In this document: positions 1-6,376 of the stretch, piece by piece | How the letters are laid out: each line of letters opens with the position of its first letter | Numbering within the stretch: position 1 is the first letter of the stretch | NCBI GenBank assembly: GCA_903934745.1 | Contig: CAIZOZ010000072.1 | Coordinates: 1-7,736 of the forward strand | Direction of reading: 5' to 3' | DNA length: 7,736 nt | Origin: an uncultured cyanobacterium | GTDB taxonomy: Bacteria > Cyanobacteriota > Cyanobacteriia > PCC-6307 > Cyanobiaceae | Translations under genes and position numbers: made by a program | The notes under the pieces: model-generated | The model's input: the letters and a program-made list of their open reading frames with translations, nothing else | The model's database searches: none | Told to the model about the DNA's origin: nothing

Positions 1-662
1 CTGGCGGGCTGCGGGTGGAGCATGGCTTGCCGCCGGCTGGCGCTCTGGAGCCTGGACTCCTCGCCGATCTGGTCGGTTGGGCCGCGGTGGGGCCGCTGCC
101 GCTGCTGGTGACGTTGCCGCCGCAGCGGCGGCTAGCGCTGGATCGGGTGCCGCTGACTGCCTTGCCACCCTGGCTGGGGCTGGATCGAGCCCTGGCCGGC
201 TGGCTCGCCTGGCGGCGTCATGGTCAGGGGGTGCTGGTGGCCGATGCCGGCACCGTGCTCAGCCTCACCCGGGTGGAGCAATCGGGGCGATTTGCGGGGG
301 GGCGGTTACTGGCCGGGGTTGGATTGCAGCTGCGGGCGATGGCGGTGGGCACTGCGGCCCTGCCGCAGCTCGAGCTGCCGCTGGCAGACCGGTTCGGATC
401 GGCTCAGGGGGCTGGCTTGGACTGGCCGATGGACACCGACCGGGCGATGGCCGTCGGCGTGGTGTGTGGTGCGGCTGCGGCCGTGGCAGATGCCGCCTTG
501 CAGGCCCGGCAGCTGGACTCCAGCTGCCGCGTGGTGCTGACGGGTGGTGATGCCGCCCTGCTGCTGCCCCGACTCCAGGCCCTGCTGGGTCGCCAGGGCC
601 TGGAGGTGGATTGTCAGCCCGATCTCGTCCTGGAGGCCCTGGTGGAACTGCAGCCGATCTGA
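1..662 (+). CDS. coaX: Type III pantothenate kinase, 3' part (5' end outside window)
   Basis: Catalyses ATP-dependent phosphorylation of pantothenate, the first step of coenzyme A synthesis, in the cytoplasm. The frame is open to the left edge; a GTG at 15 begins 215 codons, but the family's N-terminal phosphate-binding segment (DxGN/GNSRW-type) is absent, so the true start lies upstream and roughly 20-40 residues are missing. Counting from the GTG, visible family signatures are GLDRA (55-59), the DAGT motif (77-80) followed by LSLTRV, a glycine-rich GGRLLAG (95-101) and LTGGDA (175-180) near the C-terminus. These belong to the ASKHA-fold CoaX family. The wording of these motifs (WAAVGP, PPWLG.DRALAGW, GRFAGGRL.AG..LQLRAM) matches the picocyanobacterial form as I remember it. 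It converges on the peroxiredoxin gene with 80 bp between stop codons. Family assignment is firm; the start is not visible. Confidence 0.88.
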   Translation, partial: GGLRVEHGLPPAGALEPGLLADLVGWAAVGPLPLLVTLPPQRRLALDRVPLTALPPWLGLDRALAGWLAWRRHGQGVLVADAGTVLSLTRVEQSGRFAGGRLLAGVGLQLRAMAVGTAALPQLELPLADRFGSAQGAGLDWPMDTDRAMAVGVVCGAAAAVADAALQARQLDSSCRVVLTGGDAALLLPRLQALLGRQGLEVDCQPDLVLEALVELQPI

Positions 663-678
663 TCTGGGCCCGGATCAG
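659..678. other. Palindrome in the coaX/prxQ convergent intergenic region (weak terminator candidate)
   Basis: Arms CTGATC (659-664) and GATCAG (673-678) are perfect reverse complements; the stem extends inward by a T-G wobble and one G-C pair to a 4-nt GGCC loop, giving about 8 bp. It overlaps the coaX stop codon (660-662). Being palindromic, it could act on transcripts from both convergent genes, but no T-run follows on either strand, so it does not meet the usual intrinsic-terminator pattern. Confidence 0.35.
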
Positions 679-721
679 CCGCGATGCCGGCAGCAGGCAG
701 GTCAGGCCAAGGCGAGGCCCC

Positions 722-755
722 AGCCTCATGCCAGTCCCAGCCTCAGGCCAGTCCC
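722..755. repeat. 17-bp tandem duplication spanning the prxQ stop codon
   Basis: Two adjacent 17-bp units, 722-738 (AGCCTCATGCCAGTCCC) and 739-755 (AGCCTCAGGCCAGTCCC), differ at one base only. The right-hand unit holds the last codons and TGA stop of the minus-strand peroxiredoxin gene (stop at 743-745). The left-hand unit is a downstream copy in the untranslated region. It looks like a recent replication-slippage duplication. Confidence 0.75.
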
Positions 756-1210
756 AGGTCAGTGAGGATCTGGTCGGCCATGGTTTCGGCCTTCACTTTG
801 GTGTACAGGACTTCGATCTTGCCTTCGGCGTCGATCACGAAGGTGTGACGCATCATGCCCAGATACTCCTTGCCCATGAATTTCTTGAGGCCGTAGCTCT
901 CGTAGGCCGTGGCCACAGGACAGGGCTCGGCATCGGTGAGGAGGGTGAAGGGCAGCTCATATTTTCCGATGAACTTGCTGTGACTGCCGGCCCCATCCTT
1001 GCTGATCCCCAGCACTTGAATTCCCTGACGTTCAAAAGCGCTCCAGCGGTCGCGAAAATTGCAGGCCTCCTTGGTGCAGCCAGGGGTGTCATCCTTGGGA
1101 TAGAAGTAAATCACCACCCGTTGGCCTTTGAGGGCCGCCAGGCTCACGCTGTCGCCGTTCTGATCAGGCAGGCTGAAATCAGGCGCTGCATCACCGATCT
1201 GAAGGGCCAT
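743..1210 (-). CDS. bcp: Thioredoxin-dependent peroxiredoxin, PrxQ/Bcp type
   Basis: Thiol peroxidase of the AhpC/TSA superfamily that reduces hydrogen peroxide and organic hydroperoxides with electrons from thioredoxin; in cyanobacteria part of defence against photosynthetic peroxide. The 155-residue protein has the family layout: entry segment GDAAPDFSLPDQNG (residues 6-19), then YFYPKDDTPGCTKEAC with peroxidatic Cys45 and a second Cys50 five residues on, the spacing typical of PrxQ enzymes with an intramolecular disulfide. Arg121 in GMMRHTFVID is the probable active-site arginine. I chose ATG at 1210 because MALQIGD is the usual cyanobacterial N-terminus; an in-frame TTG at 1225 would add five residues (MSKTA). 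Neither has a convincing Shine-Dalgarno. No signal peptide, so cytoplasmic. It stands alone on the minus strand, divergent from the secreted-protein gene and convergent with coaX. Confidence 0.93.
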   Translation of the reverse strand: MALQIGDAAPDFSLPDQNGDSVSLAALKGQRVVIYFYPKDDTPGCTKEACNFRDRWSAFERQGIQVLGISKDGAGSHSKFIGKYELPFTLLTDAEPCPVATAYESYGLKKFMGKEYLGMMRHTFVIDAEGKIEVLYTKVKAETMADQILTDLGLA

Positions 1211-1290
1211 GGCGGTCTTGCTCAAGCTGGGCTGAGAGCTTAGGAGTCAGGCCTCTTGCCTCGGCCACAGGTCCAGCCGGCGGGCAGCAG

Positions 1291-1314
1291 CACATCTGAA
1301 GACGATCTTGTGTG
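1291..1314. promoter_or_regulatory. Imperfect inverted repeat in the divergent prxQ / secreted-protein intergenic region
   Basis: CACA (1291-1294) pairs with TGTG (1311-1314), and the core AAGA-CGA-TCTT (1299-1309) is itself a small palindrome. It lies about 20 bp upstream of the rightward -10 element, a position where a regulator could act on one or both divergent genes. The match is short and unequal (4 unpaired bases on one side, 1 on the other), so this is only a candidate operator. Confidence 0.2.
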
Positions 1315-1324
1315 GTCGATTTGC

Positions 1325-1340
1325 TTGACGTTGGCATAAT
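1325..1340 (+). promoter_or_regulatory. Probable extended -10 promoter for the secreted DUF1400-like gene
   Basis: The sequence TGGCATAAT (1332-1340) fits an extended -10 element (TGn followed by a five-of-six match to TATAAT). A TTGACG at 1325-1330 resembles a -35 hexamer but is far too close to this -10 to be its partner. Transcription would start near 1347, giving a leader of about 23 nt with no Shine-Dalgarno before the ATG at 1370. This is the only AT-rich stretch in the region. On the opposite strand the same bases read TATTAT (1341-1336), a possible -10 for the peroxiredoxin gene. Confidence 0.5.
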
Positions 1341-1369
1341 AGGAGTGAATTCCTTTTCCCTGGGTCCCG

Positions 1370-2047
1370 ATGCTCAAGCGTCTAATCACTGGTCTCGCCA
1401 TTGGAACGGCTTTGACCGCCTCCGCTCTCCCCGTTTCCGCTGCTGTCCAGAACGGCCTGCCCGTGCGCTGGAATACCGGCGGCGCTGTCTGGTCCACCAA
1501 CCAGCAGGCTTTCGACACCTTTTTTGAAACTGGTGCGATCACTGACCGCGGCCTGGAAGGTGGTCTCAATCGCTCCGGTTGGACCGCCGATGAAGTGCGC
1601 ACCGGCATGACCAAGAACTACTCGGTCAACCTGGTCGGCGTTTCGAACTTCCTCTATTCGGACGCCGGTGTGAAGTTCCTCAAGAACGCCACCGCCAGTT
1701 ATTTTCCTTACTGGAGCATGAACACCTACGCGGTTCAGGCCCTGCGTGGCGCCATTCTGGCTGATGCCACCGATGGCACCATCTCCTCCGCAGGCATCAT
1801 GCGCGCCCTGCCCACCGACTTCCGCCTGGCTGACTTCTGCAACACCTACACCGGTGCCCAGAACATCTGCGCCGAAGGCCGTTGCCAGCCTGGAACCGCC
1901 CAGTGCACCTCCCTGCTCTCCTGGTACGTGTTCCTCCCCGCCTGCATCCAGGCCAACCAGCTGGTCGCCGTCGTGGCTGAGCGTCCCGCACCGGCTCCGG
2001 CCCCGGCTCCCGCTCCCTACGCCGAACCGATCCGCGGTCTCTGGTGA
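1370..2047 (+). CDS. Secreted/periplasmic DUF1400-like protein with Pro-Ala tail
   Basis: A 225-residue protein of unknown function. Residues 1-24 form a Sec signal peptide: positive start (K3, R4), hydrophobic core, and a signal peptidase I site after VSA (24). The mature part reads like the small helical domain called DUF1400, found mostly in cyanobacteria and often in front of alpha/beta hydrolases: a FFETGAITDRGL segment (51-62), SGWTADEVR (69-77), FLYSDAGVKFL (94-104), and an AVQALRGAILADATDGTISSAGIMRALPTDF block (121-151). No hydrolase domain or GxSxG nucleophile follows. Instead there is a stretch with five cysteines (157, 167, 172, 179, 192), able to form two disulfides with one left over, then a PAPAPAPAPAP tail (206-216). 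The ATG at 1370 is the only start; an in-frame TGA lies at 1346-1348. It has its own promoter and terminator, so appears monocistronic. The DUF1400 link is from memory of the family pattern and is moderately sure; a function cannot be given. Confidence 0.75.
   Translation: MLKRLITGLAIGTALTASALPVSAAVQNGLPVRWNTGGAVWSTNQQAFDTFFETGAITDRGLEGGLNRSGWTADEVRTGMTKNYSVNLVGVSNFLYSDAGVKFLKNATASYFPYWSMNTYAVQALRGAILADATDGTISSAGIMRALPTDFRLADFCNTYTGAQNICAEGRCQPGTAQCTSLLSWYVFLPACIQANQLVAVVAERPAPAPAPAPAPYAEPIRGLW
1985..2017 (+). repeat. Pro-Ala coding repeat (11 codons)
   Basis: Alternating Pro and Ala codons encode PAPAPAPAPAP near the C-terminus of the secreted protein. Such tails are stiff extended linkers in other periplasmic proteins. 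The DNA is a degenerate 6-bp repeat and so prone to length change between strains. Confidence 0.85.
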
Positions 2048-2088
2048 TCCTGGGGGCTTGCCCCTGACCACCCTCTTTTGATCCCATC

Positions 2089-2113
2089 AGCCCCGGCCAG
2101 CCCGGGGCTTTTT
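2089..2113 (+). terminator. Intrinsic terminator after the secreted-protein gene
   Basis: Perfect 8-bp GC-rich stem AGCCCCGG (2089-2096) / CCGGGGCT (2102-2109) with a 5-nt loop, followed directly by T residues to 2113. It lies 41 bp past the stop at 2047. On the other strand no T-run follows the stem, so it is directional and serves the plus-strand gene rather than the convergent rarA. Confidence 0.92.
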
Positions 2114-2162
2114 CATGGCCTGTCTCGCTGTCTCGGTTGCCTGCTTGGCCTGATTGGCCCGC

Positions 2163-4379
2163 TCAGCCGGCGCGCTGGGCCCGCAGCAGGGTGTGGCGCA
2201 GCGGCTGGGGCAGGCGACTCCCCTGGTGGCGGCTGAACAGGCTGCGCAGCTGATCGATCACCTTGCTGTCCAGCTGGGTGCTCAGCAGTTGCCGGTAGTC
2301 GGCTCCGGAGCTGAACCAGCGCTCCAGCAGGCCGTCATCCAGGGCCAGGCCCAGTTCTTCCTGCCAGCTGTGGCCTTCCACCTGCCAGCCCCATCGTTCC
2401 AACTGGGTCTGCACCAGCGTTGGTCCCGGTCCCTGGGCCGCCAGCCAGCCCCGCTCCAGGGTCTGCGCTCGGCTCAGGGCCTCGGCCAGCTCTGCTGTTG
2501 CGGTCAGGCCACTGTCGTGGGCCAGCAGGCTGCCGACCGGGCCGAGCAACGGTTCACTGAACAGCAACCTGGCTCGGGCCGCCGGTGCCGCCAGGGCGGT
2601 GAGCGCGGCGATGCTGCTCTCCAGCTGTTGGCTGCCACTGGCGCGCCAGGGTTGGCGAGCTGCCAGCCAGTCGAAGTGCCAGTTGGCTTCCAGTTCCAGG
2701 GCCAGGGCTGAGGGCTGCTCTGCAGGCAGCCTCAGCAACCTGGGTCGGCGCAGGTGATCAAGAAGCTGCAACTGGGCCTCGAGCCGTTCCTGGTCGGCTG
2801 TGGCCGCCAGGGTGATCACCACGTCGCCTTCACTGGCGGCCTGCAGGGGGTCCAGGGCCCACAGCAGCGAGCGGGCTTCCAGCACCAGCACCCGGTCCAG
2901 GCGTTGGATCGTGGCGTCCTGCCAGAAGCGTTGGCGCAGGCGGTCGAGCCGTTCCCCTTCGGCGGCGGCCTGGCGCTGCAGCCAGCGGGCCAGCACCGGA
3001 TCGTGGGGACTGCTGCTCAGCAACTCCGGCTGGTCGTTTTCGGTTTCGGCCGCGGCGGCCAGCTGGGCGGCCCGGCGCTGTTGCAGGCGCTGGCGCAGGG
3101 CTCCTTCCCAGCCGAGGGTGCCTGGCTGCCAGAACACCTCCCCCTGCAGGGCGCTGGGCAGATATTGCTGGGCCACCCAGTGCTCGGCATAGGCATGGGG
3201 ATAGCGATAGCCGACGCCATCGCCGAAGGCCTTGCCATCACGGCTGGCGTCCCGCAGGTGGGAGGGCACCTGCTGCTTCTGGGCGTCGCGGACGGCCTTG
3301 ATCGCATCGAACAGCCCCAGGCTGCTGTTGCTTTTCTCGCTGCCGGCCAGGTACAGGGCGGCATGGGCCAGTGGATAGAGCCCTTCGGGCAAGCCCACCC
3401 GGTCGAAGGCTGCCGCACAGGCCTCCACCACCACCATCGCCTGGGGATCGGCCAGACCGATGTCCTCGCCGGCGGAGATCAGCAGCCGCCGGAGAATGAA
3501 GCGCGGGTTCTCTCCGGCCTCCAGCATGCGGGCCAGCCAGAACAAGGTGGCATCGGGATCGGAGCCGCGGATCGACTTGATGAAGGCACTGATCGTGTCG
3601 AAATGGGCGTCACCTTGCTTGTCGTAGAGCACGGCCCGCTGCTGGATCGATTCCTCGGCGATGGCCAGATCAATCACCACGTCGCCGGCTGCGTCGACGG
3701 GCGTGGTTTCCACCGCCAGTTCCAGGGCGTTGAGCAGGCTGCGGGCATCACCGCCGGCCACGTTCAGCAAGTGGGCCGCGGCCTCCGGCTGGATGCGCAC
3801 CCGGCGTTGGCCATAGCCGTGCTCGGGATCACCCAGGGCCCGATCGATCAGCTGCCGCAGATCCTCCGGCTCAAGGGGCTGGAGCCGGAACAACCGCGCC
3901 CGACTCACCAGCGCCTTGTTCACCTCGAAGTAGGGGTTTTCGGTGGTGGCGCCGATCAGGGTGAGGGTGCCGTTTTCCACCCAGGGCAGCAGCGCATCCT
4001 GCTGGGCTGCGTTGAAGCGGTGCACTTCATCGATGAACAGAATGGTGCGCAGGCCGTGGTGTGCCAGGCGCTCCCTGGCCGCCTCCACCTCGCTGCGCAG
4101 ATCCTTCACCCCTGCCAGCACGGCATTGAGACTGCGGAAGGAGGCGCGGGTGCTGCCGGCAATGATGCGCGCCAGGGTGGTTTTACCCGTGCCCGGCGGG
4201 CCATGCAGGATCAGGTTGCCGACCCGGTCGGCGGTGATGGCGCGGCGCAGCAACCGACCGGGGCCGAGGATCGCCTCCTGGCCGACGAAGTCGTCGAGAC
4301 TGCGGGGCCGCAGCCGATCGGCCAGCGGCGCAATCCGGCTCAGAGTCTGCTCCCGGCGGTGGCTGAACAGATCGCTCAA
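2163..4379 (-). CDS. rarA: RarA/MgsA-family AAA+ ATPase fused to a long C-terminal domain
   Basis: Cytoplasmic AAA+ clamp-loader-like ATPase (RarA/MgsA, eukaryotic WRNIP1) that acts at stalled replication forks and DNA ends. In the 738-residue product, Walker A is GPPGTGKT (60-67), Walker B LFIDEVHRFN (114-123), sensor 1 GATTENP (143-149), arginine-finger region SRAR (159-162) and sensor 2 GGDARSLLNALE (209-220). The C-terminal tetramerisation region follows to about residue 430, including ENPRFILRRLLISAGEDIGLADPQA, VPSHLRDA and HWVAQQYLP. Stand-alone RarA is about 430-450 residues; here about 290 more follow an Ala/Gln-rich linker (430-450). This matches the architecture known in cyanobacteria as a 'RarA/unknown domain fusion'. 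The extra part has an RVLVLEARSLLWALDPL segment (496-512) placed like motif I of a class I methyltransferase but without the glycine signature, so if related it is probably inactive. The start is TTG at 4379, since LSDLFSH matches the family's N-terminus and no other start is near. It lies 77 bp after the DUF308 gene. Confidence 0.93.
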   Translation of the reverse strand: MSDLFSHRREQTLSRIAPLADRLRPRSLDDFVGQEAILGPGRLLRRAITADRVGNLILHGPPGTGKTTLARIIAGSTRASFRSLNAVLAGVKDLRSEVEAARERLAHHGLRTILFIDEVHRFNAAQQDALLPWVENGTLTLIGATTENPYFEVNKALVSRARLFRLQPLEPEDLRQLIDRALGDPEHGYGQRRVRIQPEAAAHLLNVAGGDARSLLNALELAVETTPVDAAGDVVIDLAIAEESIQQRAVLYDKQGDAHFDTISAFIKSIRGSDPDATLFWLARMLEAGENPRFILRRLLISAGEDIGLADPQAMVVVEACAAAFDRVGLPEGLYPLAHAALYLAGSEKSNSSLGLFDAIKAVRDAQKQQVPSHLRDASRDGKAFGDGVGYRYPHAYAEHWVAQQYLPSALQGEVFWQPGTLGWEGALRQRLQQRRAAQLAAAAETENDQPELLSSSPHDPVLARWLQRQAAAEGERLDRLRQRFWQDATIQRLDRVLVLEARSLLWALDPLQAASEGDVVITLAATADQERLEAQLQLLDHLRRPRLLRLPAEQPSALALELEANWHFDWLAARQPWRASGSQQLESSIAALTALAAPAARARLLFSEPLLGPVGSLLAHDSGLTATAELAEALSRAQTLERGWLAAQGPGPTLVQTQLERWGWQVEGHSWQEELGLALDDGLLERWFSSGADYRQLLSTQLDSKVIDQLRSLFSRHQGSRLPQPLRHTLLRAQRAG

Positions 4380-4456
4380 GGTGGGTCGCTGGCGGGCAGG
4401 GTGGAATTGCGGCCTTCGCCATCATCGTTGCTCTGCCCCAGGGCCGGCTGCTGGCC

Positions 4457-5101
4457 TCAGTGGGCCGGCGAGCCCTCCCCACGCTGGGGAGGGAAGTGCA
4501 CGCCGAAGCGCAACAGATCAAAGCCGCTGAACAGGAAGCTGATCCCCACCAGCAGTCCGATCACCGAGAGCTGACCTCCCGGGTCCATGCTGAGGATCAG
4601 CAGGCCCAGCGCCAGGGTCACCAGCCCATTGGCCAGGCCCCAGCCCCAGCCGGCCACCGTGCGATGCCGCAGTGAAACGAGCGTGGCCACGACGCCCTCC
4701 GCCAGGAACACGATGCCCAAGGCAACGGCCAGGGCCTTGATCTGCAGGGCTGCCGGCACCAGGCCGGTTTTGAACTGAATCAGCATCCAGCAGCCTGCCA
4801 CCAAAAACAGGGTGGCGATCACCAGCCGCCCGAAGCAGGGCCAGCGGCTGAGCCGACGGGCGCGGCTGAGATTGTTGATCCAGCCGAACAGGCCAGCCAC
4901 CAGGAAGGCCACGGCCACCATCACCGTGGCCCAGGCCGAGGCGATGATCGGGAAGCTCAGGGCCAGCAGGCCCAGCACGATCAGGATGATCCCTTCGGCC
5001 TGGGTGAGTCCCCGCAGCCGCGAGAGTTCGGCGGCGTGCTGATCGAGGCAAACATCTCCAGACGCTGGGGAGTTGGGCTCGGGGGCGGATACGGGGGGCA
5101 T
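4457..5101 (-). CDS. HdeD/DUF308-family six-helix membrane protein
   Basis: A 214-residue inner-membrane protein. A Pro/Ser-rich, hydrophilic N-terminus of about 35 residues precedes six hydrophobic segments at about 36-56, 59-78, 91-109, 118-142, 149-171 and 177-197. This pattern of three helical hairpins with small-residue-rich turns (IVLGLLALSFP, ALGIVFLAEGV, TLALGLLILSMDP) is that of the HdeD/DUF308 family; E. coli HdeD is linked to acid resistance, but the family's molecular role is not established. The basic loop between helices 2 and 3 (RARRLSR, 80-86) should face the cytoplasm. The start is ATG at 5101. The last residues PPQRGEGSP are encoded by a perfect hairpin and look like an added tail. 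It is divergent from the efflux operon and upstream of rarA on the same strand, so co-transcription with rarA is likely; no functional link is evident. Confidence 0.85.
   Translation of the reverse strand: MPPVSAPEPNSPASGDVCLDQHAAELSRLRGLTQAEGIILIVLGLLALSFPIIASAWATVMVAVAFLVAGLFGWINNLSRARRLSRWPCFGRLVIATLFLVAGCWMLIQFKTGLVPAALQIKALAVALGIVFLAEGVVATLVSLRHRTVAGWGWGLANGLVTLALGLLILSMDPGGQLSVIGLLVGISFLFSGFDLLRFGVHFPPQRGEGSPAH
4473..4493. repeat. Perfect hairpin in the 3' end of the DUF308 gene
   Basis: Arms CCCTCCCC (4473-4480) and GGGGAGGG (4486-4493) are exact reverse complements around a 5-nt ACGCT loop. It lies within coding sequence, ending 16 bp before the DUF308 stop codon (4457-4459) in the direction of transcription. 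No T-run follows on the minus strand. It may be a REP-like interspersed palindrome, or an RNA hairpin tuning rarA expression or mRNA stability. Confidence 0.7.
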
Positions 5102-5263
5102 GGCGGTTGTGGAGCGATCTCGGTCCCCAGGGTGGGAAGCTGCGAGACGTCGCGCCCGGCTTTGTCATCGCTCGAGATGGGCCTGGGCAGATCCGGCCCG
5201 GGCCGGCATTCCCTGCCACCGGTGGTGGATGCCATCATCGGGCCCATCGGCCATGGCGCCCCC
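5102..5263. other. Divergent intergenic region between the DUF308 gene and the efflux operon
   Basis: About 160 GC-rich bases that should carry the promoters for both directions. The plus frame of the first adaptor is open through the whole stretch, and back past it to 5036, but its residues (Gly/Arg-rich, no adaptor similarity) do not look like protein. I found no convincing -35/-10 pair, terminator or RNA gene here. Confidence 0.4.
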
Positions 5264-6376
5264 TTGCGATTGAAGCCCCCAGCCGCTTGGCGTTCCATGG
5301 CAGCGGCAGCCGCCTTCAGCGCCTCGCTCGGCCTGCTGCTGCCGGGATGTGCGGCGGACAAGGCCGCTGCACCGCGGATTCTGCCGGTGCAGGTGGCGCC
5401 GGTGGCGCTCAGCTCCTTCAGTGACAGCATCGAGACGATGAGCACCCTGGAGTCGCTGAAAGAGGTGGCTCTGGCGGCCCAGGCCAGTGGCCGGATCGAG
5501 CGCCTGCTGGTGCAGCAGGGAGAGCGAGTGCGCCAGGGGCAGCTGCTATTGGTGCTGGATCAGACCCAAAGCCGGGCCGAGGTGGCTCGGCTGCAGGCGG
5601 AGGTCGAGACCAATCGTCTCAATTACCAGCGCTACGACTATCTGGTGAAACAGGGGGCCGCCAGTGCCTTCCAGCGTGATGAGTTCCGCCAGCGCTACAT
5701 CTCCTCCCGCCAGGAGTTGATCGCCCGCCGCGCCGATCTGGCCTTCCGCGATCTGCGGGCACCGATCGACGGCATTGTTGGCGATCTGTTGGTGAAACAG
5801 GGGGATGTGATTCAGGTCGGCGTGCCGTTCACCAGTTTGATCCGCAACGACCGGCTCCTGGCCCGGGTGGAGGTGCCCGCCCTCTATGCCCCCCGCCTGC
5901 GCCTCGGGCAGATGGTGATCCTGATGGATCCGGCCACGAACCGACCGCTGGCCCAGGCACCGCTGCGTTCGATCGATCCCGCTGTGGTGCCTGGCAGCCA
6001 GTCGCTGTTGGCCAAGGCCGAATTCGACAACCGTGGCCAACGCCTGCGGAATGGCCTGCGCACGCGCACGCGCCTGATCCTTGAGAGCAGTCGTCAGCCC
6101 TCGGTGCCGTTCACCGCCGTCACCCAGATTTCGGGCCAGAATTTTGTTTATGCGGTCGGCGCTCTGGCGCGCCTGCGGCAACGCCCCGGCCGTGCCGATC
6201 TCGCCGCCGCCGCCCGGATGCCCCCTGGCACCCGCTTCGCCCTGCAGACGCCGGTGCGGCTGGGATCGCTGCAGCACAACCGCTACCCAGTTCTTCAGGG
6301 TCTGAGCCTGGAGGAGCCGGTGATCGTCGCCAATCTGCTCAGCCTGCGTCACGGCCAGCCGGTGCAGGTTCGATGA
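5264..6376 (+). CDS. RND efflux periplasmic adaptor lipoprotein (first of two)
   Basis: Membrane-fusion protein (HlyD/AcrA family) that links an RND pump to an outer-membrane channel. With a TTG start at 5264 it has 370 residues: a lipoprotein signal peptide with Arg/Lys n-region, hydrophobic core and lipobox LPGC with Cys29; the first lipoyl half-motif ASGRIERLLVQQGERVRQGQ (about 74-93); a short helical hairpin (100-161) with YDYLVKQGAASAFQRDEF at its turn; the second half-motif RAPIDGIVGDLLVKQGDVIQVG (165-186); then beta-barrel and membrane-proximal domains ending in PVRLG and PVLQGL. The start is uncertain: GTG at 5222/5225 or ATG at 5297 are possible, the latter lacking a basic n-region, and the open frame reaches back to 5036. 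No Shine-Dalgarno decides. It overlaps the next gene by 4 bp and shares its C-terminal pattern, so the two are tandem paralogues. Confidence 0.88.
   Translation: MRLKPPAAWRSMAAAAAFSASLGLLLPGCAADKAAAPRILPVQVAPVALSSFSDSIETMSTLESLKEVALAAQASGRIERLLVQQGERVRQGQLLLVLDQTQSRAEVARLQAEVETNRLNYQRYDYLVKQGAASAFQRDEFRQRYISSRQELIARRADLAFRDLRAPIDGIVGDLLVKQGDVIQVGVPFTSLIRNDRLLARVEVPALYAPRLRLGQMVILMDPATNRPLAQAPLRSIDPAVVPGSQSLLAKAEFDNRGQRLRNGLRTRTRLILESSRQPSVPFTAVTQISGQNFVYAVGALARLRQRPGRADLAAAARMPPGTRFALQTPVRLGSLQHNRYPVLQGLSLEEPVIVANLLSLRHGQPVQVR

Noticed and set aside
611..1243. A 210-codon plus-strand open frame opposite the peroxiredoxin gene
   Set aside because: It overlaps the end of coaX and lies antisense to a fully conserved peroxiredoxin; its composition is that of an antisense shadow.
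2053..2064. Small GGGG/CCCC hairpin just after the secreted-protein stop
   Set aside because: Only four base pairs around CTTG and no T-run; the strong terminator at 2089-2113 explains termination.
1382..2071. A 229-codon minus-strand open frame opposite the secreted protein
   Set aside because: Gly-rich antisense product that crosses into intergenic sequence; the plus frame has a signal peptide, family-like blocks, a promoter and a terminator.
2120..2135. Direct repeat of CTGTCTCG, two adjacent copies
   Set aside because: Eight bases twice in GC-rich intergenic DNA; too short to treat as an att site or iteron.
2754..4574. A 606-codon plus-strand open frame antisense to rarA
   Set aside because: It mirrors the RarA coding frame in high-GC DNA, its product is Gly/Gln/Ala/His-rich with no domain, and it runs through the start of rarA. 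The minus strand has clear AAA+ motifs.
5546..6352. A 268-codon minus-strand open frame opposite the first adaptor
   Set aside because: Antisense shadow with biased composition; the plus frame carries the lipoyl and hairpin signatures.
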